Part shown: piece by piece, positions 21,644 through 24,733 of the stretch
How the letters are laid out: every line of letters begins with the position of its first letter
Numbering within the stretch: position 1 is the first letter of the stretch
Source: an uncultured Bacillota bacterium
GTDB lineage: Bacteria > Bacillota > Clostridia > Peptostreptococcales > Anaerovoracaceae
Direction of reading: 5' to 3'
DNA length: 24,733 nucleotides
Assembly (NCBI GenBank): GCA_958448635.1
Contig: CAUDEQ010000023.1
Coordinates: forward strand, 1-24,733
Notes under the pieces: model-generated
The model's database searches: none
Told to the model about the DNA's origin: nothing
What the model saw: the letters and a program-made list of their open reading frames with translations, nothing else
Made by a program: the position numbers and the translations under genes

Positions 21644-24600
21644 ATGGCATTCACACATCTGCATGTACATACTGAATACAGTCTTCTGGACGGAGCTTCC
21701 AGGATAAAGGATCTCGTCTCAAGAGCGGTGGAGCTGGGGATGGATTCCGTTGCCATCACGGACCACGGAGTGATGTTCGGAGTGATAGATTTCTATAAAG
21801 AATGTAAAAAACAGGGAATAAAGCCTGTGCTGGGCTGCGAGGTGTATACCGCAGCCCGTACTCGCTTTGACAAGGATTCGGAAAAAGACAAGGTCATGAG
21901 CCATCTTATCCTGCTGGCTGAAAACGACCGTGGATACAGGAACCTGATGAAGATAGTTTCAGAAGGATACAGGCACGGGTTTTACTACAAGCCGAGGGTG
22001 GACAAGGAGGTTCTGTCACAATACAGCGAGGGTATCATAGCTCTTTCAGGCTGCCTTGCCGGGGAAATCCAGAGAAGGCTGCTCAACGGGGATTATTCAG
22101 GTGCAAAGGCAGAAGCCCTTGCCATGAGGGATATTTTCGGAGAGAAAAACTTTTTCCTGGAGATCCAGGATCAGGGTCTGGAGGAAGAAGCCAGGATAAT
22201 GCCCGATATGAAGAGGCTCCATGAGGAGACCGGCATACCTCTCGTGGCCACCAATGACGTCCACTACGTCAGAAAGGAGGATGCCGTTGCACAGGATGTG
22301 CTGATGTGCATACAGATGGCATGCACGGTGGACGAGGAAAACAGGATGCGCTTTCCAAACGATGAATTCTATCTCAAGTCCGAGGAGGAAATGAGAAAGA
22401 TATTTGCCAACATGCCCGAGGCTGTGGACAACGCCCATGAAATCGCAGAAAGATGCAATGTGGAAATCACCTTCGGACAGCTGCATCTGCCGGATTTCAA
22501 CGCTCCCGACGGGCTTACCAACAGGGAGTACCTCAGAAAGCTCTGCGAGGAAGGACTGGGACAGAGATATGAAGGCTCCGATCAGGAGACCATGGGCGCT
22601 TTGCATGAAAGGCTGGATTATGAGCTGACTACTATAGAGAACATGGGCTATGTGGAGTACTTCCTCATCGTATGGGACTTTATAAATTACGCCAAAATGA
22701 ACGGAATAATGGTGGGGCCGGGCAGAGGCTCGGCGGCGGGAAGCATCGTGGCTTACACACTCAGGATAACCGACATAGATCCCATAAAATACGGGCTCAT
22801 CTTTGAGCGGTTCCTCAATCCGGAGAGAGTGAGCATGCCGGATATAGATATAGACTTCTGCTATGAGAGAAGAGGAGAGGTCATAGATTACGTTACGGAA
22901 AAATACGGTGAAGACAAGGTTTCGCAGATCATAACCTTCGGCACCATGAAGGCTAAGCAGGCGGTGAGAGACGTGGGCAGGGCGCTGAATGTCAGCTACC
23001 CTGAGACTGACGCCATAGCCAAGGCCATCCCGTTTTCGCTGAAGATGACCATAGATATGGCTCTGGAAACAAGTCCTGAGCTCAAGGCAAAATACGAGAA
23101 TGAAGAGACCACCAAAAAGGTCATAGACATGGCAAGAGCCATAGAGGGCATGCCGCGGCATGCGTCCACTCATGCGGCAGGTGTGGTGATTTCCAAGGAC
23201 AGCATAGATGAGTACGTGCCGCTTTATCTGGCAGATAAAGGCTTGTCGACCCAGTTCAATATGACCACAATAGAGGAACTGGGGCTCTTGAAAATGGATT
23301 TTCTGGGGCTCAGGAACCTGACGGTGATCCGTGACGCTCTTGAGATGATAGAGGAGAATCACGGAGTGAAGATAGATTTTTCCTCCATGGATTACGATGA
23401 TCCGAAGGTTTACGAGATGATCGCAAGGGGCAATACCCAGGGGATATTCCAGCTGGAAAGCGGAGGAATGACACAGTTCATGAAAAATCTGAAGCCTGAC
23501 TGCTTTGAGGATATCGTGGCAGGTATCTCGCTTTACAGACCCGGTCCGATGGGATCGATACCGACATACATAGAGAACAAGAACAATCCGGCGTCCATCA
23601 GATATATTCATGACAGTCTCAGACCTATCCTGAGCGTATCGTACGGATGCCTTGTATATCAGGAACAGGTAATGCGGATCGTGCGCGACCTGGGCGGATA
23701 TTCGTATGGCAGGTCGGATTTGGTGAGACGTGCCATGAGCAAGAAAAAAATGGATGTTATGCTTCAGGAAAAGGAGTACTTCATCAACGGAAAAACAGCT
23801 GACGATGGCAGCGTGGAGATCGCCGGGTGCATTAGGAACGGAGTGGACAGGGATTCTGCCGAGGAGATATTCAACCAGATGGTGAGCTTTGCAGAATATG
23901 CTTTCAACAAGTCCCATGCTGCTGCATATGCTGTGGTGGCATATGAGACGGGATATCTCAAGGCGCATTATCCGGTGGAATTCATGGCAGCTCTCATGAC
24001 CAGCGTTATGGGCGATCCCGGCTCCATCGCTAAATACATGAGGAACTGTACGGAGATGGGAATAGAGATACTTCCTCCTGATGTCAACGAAAGCAGCAAG
24101 AAGTTCTCCGTGGTGGACGGAAAGATACGATTTGGTCTTCTGGGAGTGAAGAATGTCGGAGAGGGAGCCATAGACGCCATAATAGAGGCTCGTCAGCAGA
24201 AGGGAAAGCCGGAGGACATATTCAGGTTCATAGAGCAGCTTGACATACACAGAGTCAACAGAAAGGCCGTGGAAAGCCTGATAAAGGCCGGCGCACTGGA
24301 CTGTCTCAACGAGAACAGGGCTGCTCATATGGCTGTATATGAAAAGCTCATGGAGTCTGCACAGTCCAATGCAAAAAACAATGTGGAGGGACAGATTTCG
24401 CTGTTCCAGATAAATTCCGATGCTATGGAAAGCAGCAATAAGGGAACGCTGCCCGATGTGAAGAACTTCGACAAGGAGATGCTTACGGCCATGGAAAAGG
24501 AGATGCTGGGAGTATATATCACGGATCATCCTCTTCGCGAGTATGAAGATACCATAGCAGAATCAGTAACGGTGACATCTCAGGATCTGGCAGATGTCCT

Positions 24601-24733
24601 TGACAGCGAGGAGCAGGGCGAAGCCCACAGCTTCGTCAGAGACGGAATGTCTGCGGTAATGGCGGGAATAATAACATCGAAAAAGACGCTCATAACCAAA
24701 AACAATAAGATGATGGCCTTCGTGGATATGGAG
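21644..24733 (+). CDS. dnaE: DNA polymerase III alpha subunit, DnaE type (3' end outside window)
   Basis: Replicative polymerase subunit. The 1030 codons present are open to the window edge; full proteins are about 1150-1200 residues. The N-terminal PHP domain starts FTHLHVHTEYSLLDGASR, with ITDHGVMFG. The palm has PDIDIDFC with Asp400, 402 and 404; the first two match E. coli D401/D403. Next come GRGSAAGSIV upstream, PRHASTHAAGVV, FQLESGGMTQF, LYRPGPM and the beta-clamp-type region QISLFQ near 925. No proofreading exonuclease is inserted, so it is DnaE and not PolC. ATG 21644 follows GAGG. The cut-off end should hold the OB-fold remainder and the C-terminal domain. Confidence 0.97.
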   Translation, partial: MAFTHLHVHTEYSLLDGASRIKDLVSRAVELGMDSVAITDHGVMFGVIDFYKECKKQGIKPVLGCEVYTAARTRFDKDSEKDKVMSHLILLAENDRGYRNLMKIVSEGYRHGFYYKPRVDKEVLSQYSEGIIALSGCLAGEIQRRLLNGDYSGAKAEALAMRDIFGEKNFFLEIQDQGLEEEARIMPDMKRLHEETGIPLVATNDVHYVRKEDAVAQDVLMCIQMACTVDEENRMRFPNDEFYLKSEEEMRKIFANMPEAVDNAHEIAERCNVEITFGQLHLPDFNAPDGLTNREYLRKLCEEGLGQRYEGSDQETMGALHERLDYELTTIENMGYVEYFLIVWDFINYAKMNGIMVGPGRGSAAGSIVAYTLRITDIDPIKYGLIFERFLNPERVSMPDIDIDFCYERRGEVIDYVTEKYGEDKVSQIITFGTMKAKQAVRDVGRALNVSYPETDAIAKAIPFSLKMTIDMALETSPELKAKYENEETTKKVIDMARAIEGMPRHASTHAAGVVISKDSIDEYVPLYLADKGLSTQFNMTTIEELGLLKMDFLGLRNLTVIRDALEMIEENHGVKIDFSSMDYDDPKVYEMIARGNTQGIFQLESGGMTQFMKNLKPDCFEDIVAGISLYRPGPMGSIPTYIENKNNPASIRYIHDSLRPILSVSYGCLVYQEQVMRIVRDLGGYSYGRSDLVRRAMSKKKMDVMLQEKEYFINGKTADDGSVEIAGCIRNGVDRDSAEEIFNQMVSFAEYAFNKSHAAAYAVVAYETGYLKAHYPVEFMAALMTSVMGDPGSIAKYMRNCTEMGIEILPPDVNESSKKFSVVDGKIRFGLLGVKNVGEGAIDAIIEARQQKGKPEDIFRFIEQLDIHRVNRKAVESLIKAGALDCLNENRAAHMAVYEKLMESAQSNAKNNVEGQISLFQINSDAMESSNKGTLPDVKNFDKEMLTAMEKEMLGVYITDHPLREYEDTIAESVTVTSQDLADVLDSEEQGEAHSFVRDGMSAVMAGIITSKKTLITKNNKMMAFVDME

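Noticed and set aside
22097..24529. Long open frame of 810 codons on the - strand opposite dnaE
   Set aside because: The + strand encodes a full DnaE with catalytic motifs. The antisense product is rich in His/Leu/Tyr without recognisable domains and has no supported start; it is a codon-bias shadow.
1..24733. CRISPR array, tRNA or rRNA genes, or complete insertion sequence
   Set aside because: No spaced direct repeats, cloverleaf, rRNA motifs or transposase were seen on either strand. The only mobile-element trace is the group II intron end at 1-54.

Overview
The window looks like chromosomal DNA from an anaerobic, endospore-forming member of the Clostridia (Firmicutes). The evidence is a CwlJ-GerQ spore pair, a SpoVAF/GerA-type germination protein, strong AAGGAGG ribosome binding sites, frequent ATA/AGA/AGG codons, and housekeeping genes (DnaE, TypA, pyruvate carboxylase) of Gram-positive type. 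I cannot name a genus from sequence alone. There are 20 protein genes, 15 of them on the + strand. I found no tRNA, rRNA or CRISPR array.

Layout. Positions 1-54 are the 3' end of a group II intron (part of domain V, all of domain VI). Then come a sodium:solute symporter (184-1734) and uracil-DNA glycosylase (1747-2415), followed on the - strand by AzlD and AzlC, subunits of a branched-chain amino acid exporter. Divergent from azlC is a LysO-family lysine exporter (to 4563). A - strand methyltransferase (4579-5727) and an unusual Amidase_3-type hydrolase (5816-6373) follow. A + strand block carries typA and an overlapping mscS-type channel (6519-9259), then biotin-dependent pyruvate carboxylase (9296-12742) and a small membrane protein. 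Next is a spore section: SpoVAF/GerA family (13133-14530), CwlJ (14582-15019) and GerQ-like (15038-15544), closed by a terminator. A promoter and a folded leader precede a two-gene cassette: an AAA+ MoxR-like ATPase with a DUF6273-like N-terminal extension, and a HEXXH plus VWA protein (15835-18769). After that come a NimA-like flavin-fold protein, an HdeD-family membrane protein, an L,D-transpeptidase on the - strand (20117-21514), and dnaE, which runs off the end of the window.

How the genes work together. The CwlJ-like hydrolase and GerQ-like coat protein form the classic cortex-lysis pair and sit behind a promoter resembling a mother-cell sigma-K site; the SpoVAF-like protein is a germination membrane protein just upstream. 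AzlCD and LysO are back-to-back amino-acid exporters whose predicted -10 boxes share one palindrome. The ATPase/VWA pair resembles MoxR-VWA chaperone or metal-centre maturation systems, but the N-terminal fusion and folded leader are unusual; it is the best candidate here for an undescribed system.

Regulatory architecture is compact. Examples are a predicted leaderless ung, a stop codon inside its own gene's terminator loop, a terminator whose 3' arm carries the next gene's Shine-Dalgarno, and a nine-G tract inside a promoter spacer. All promoters and RNA folds were read by eye and are predictions.
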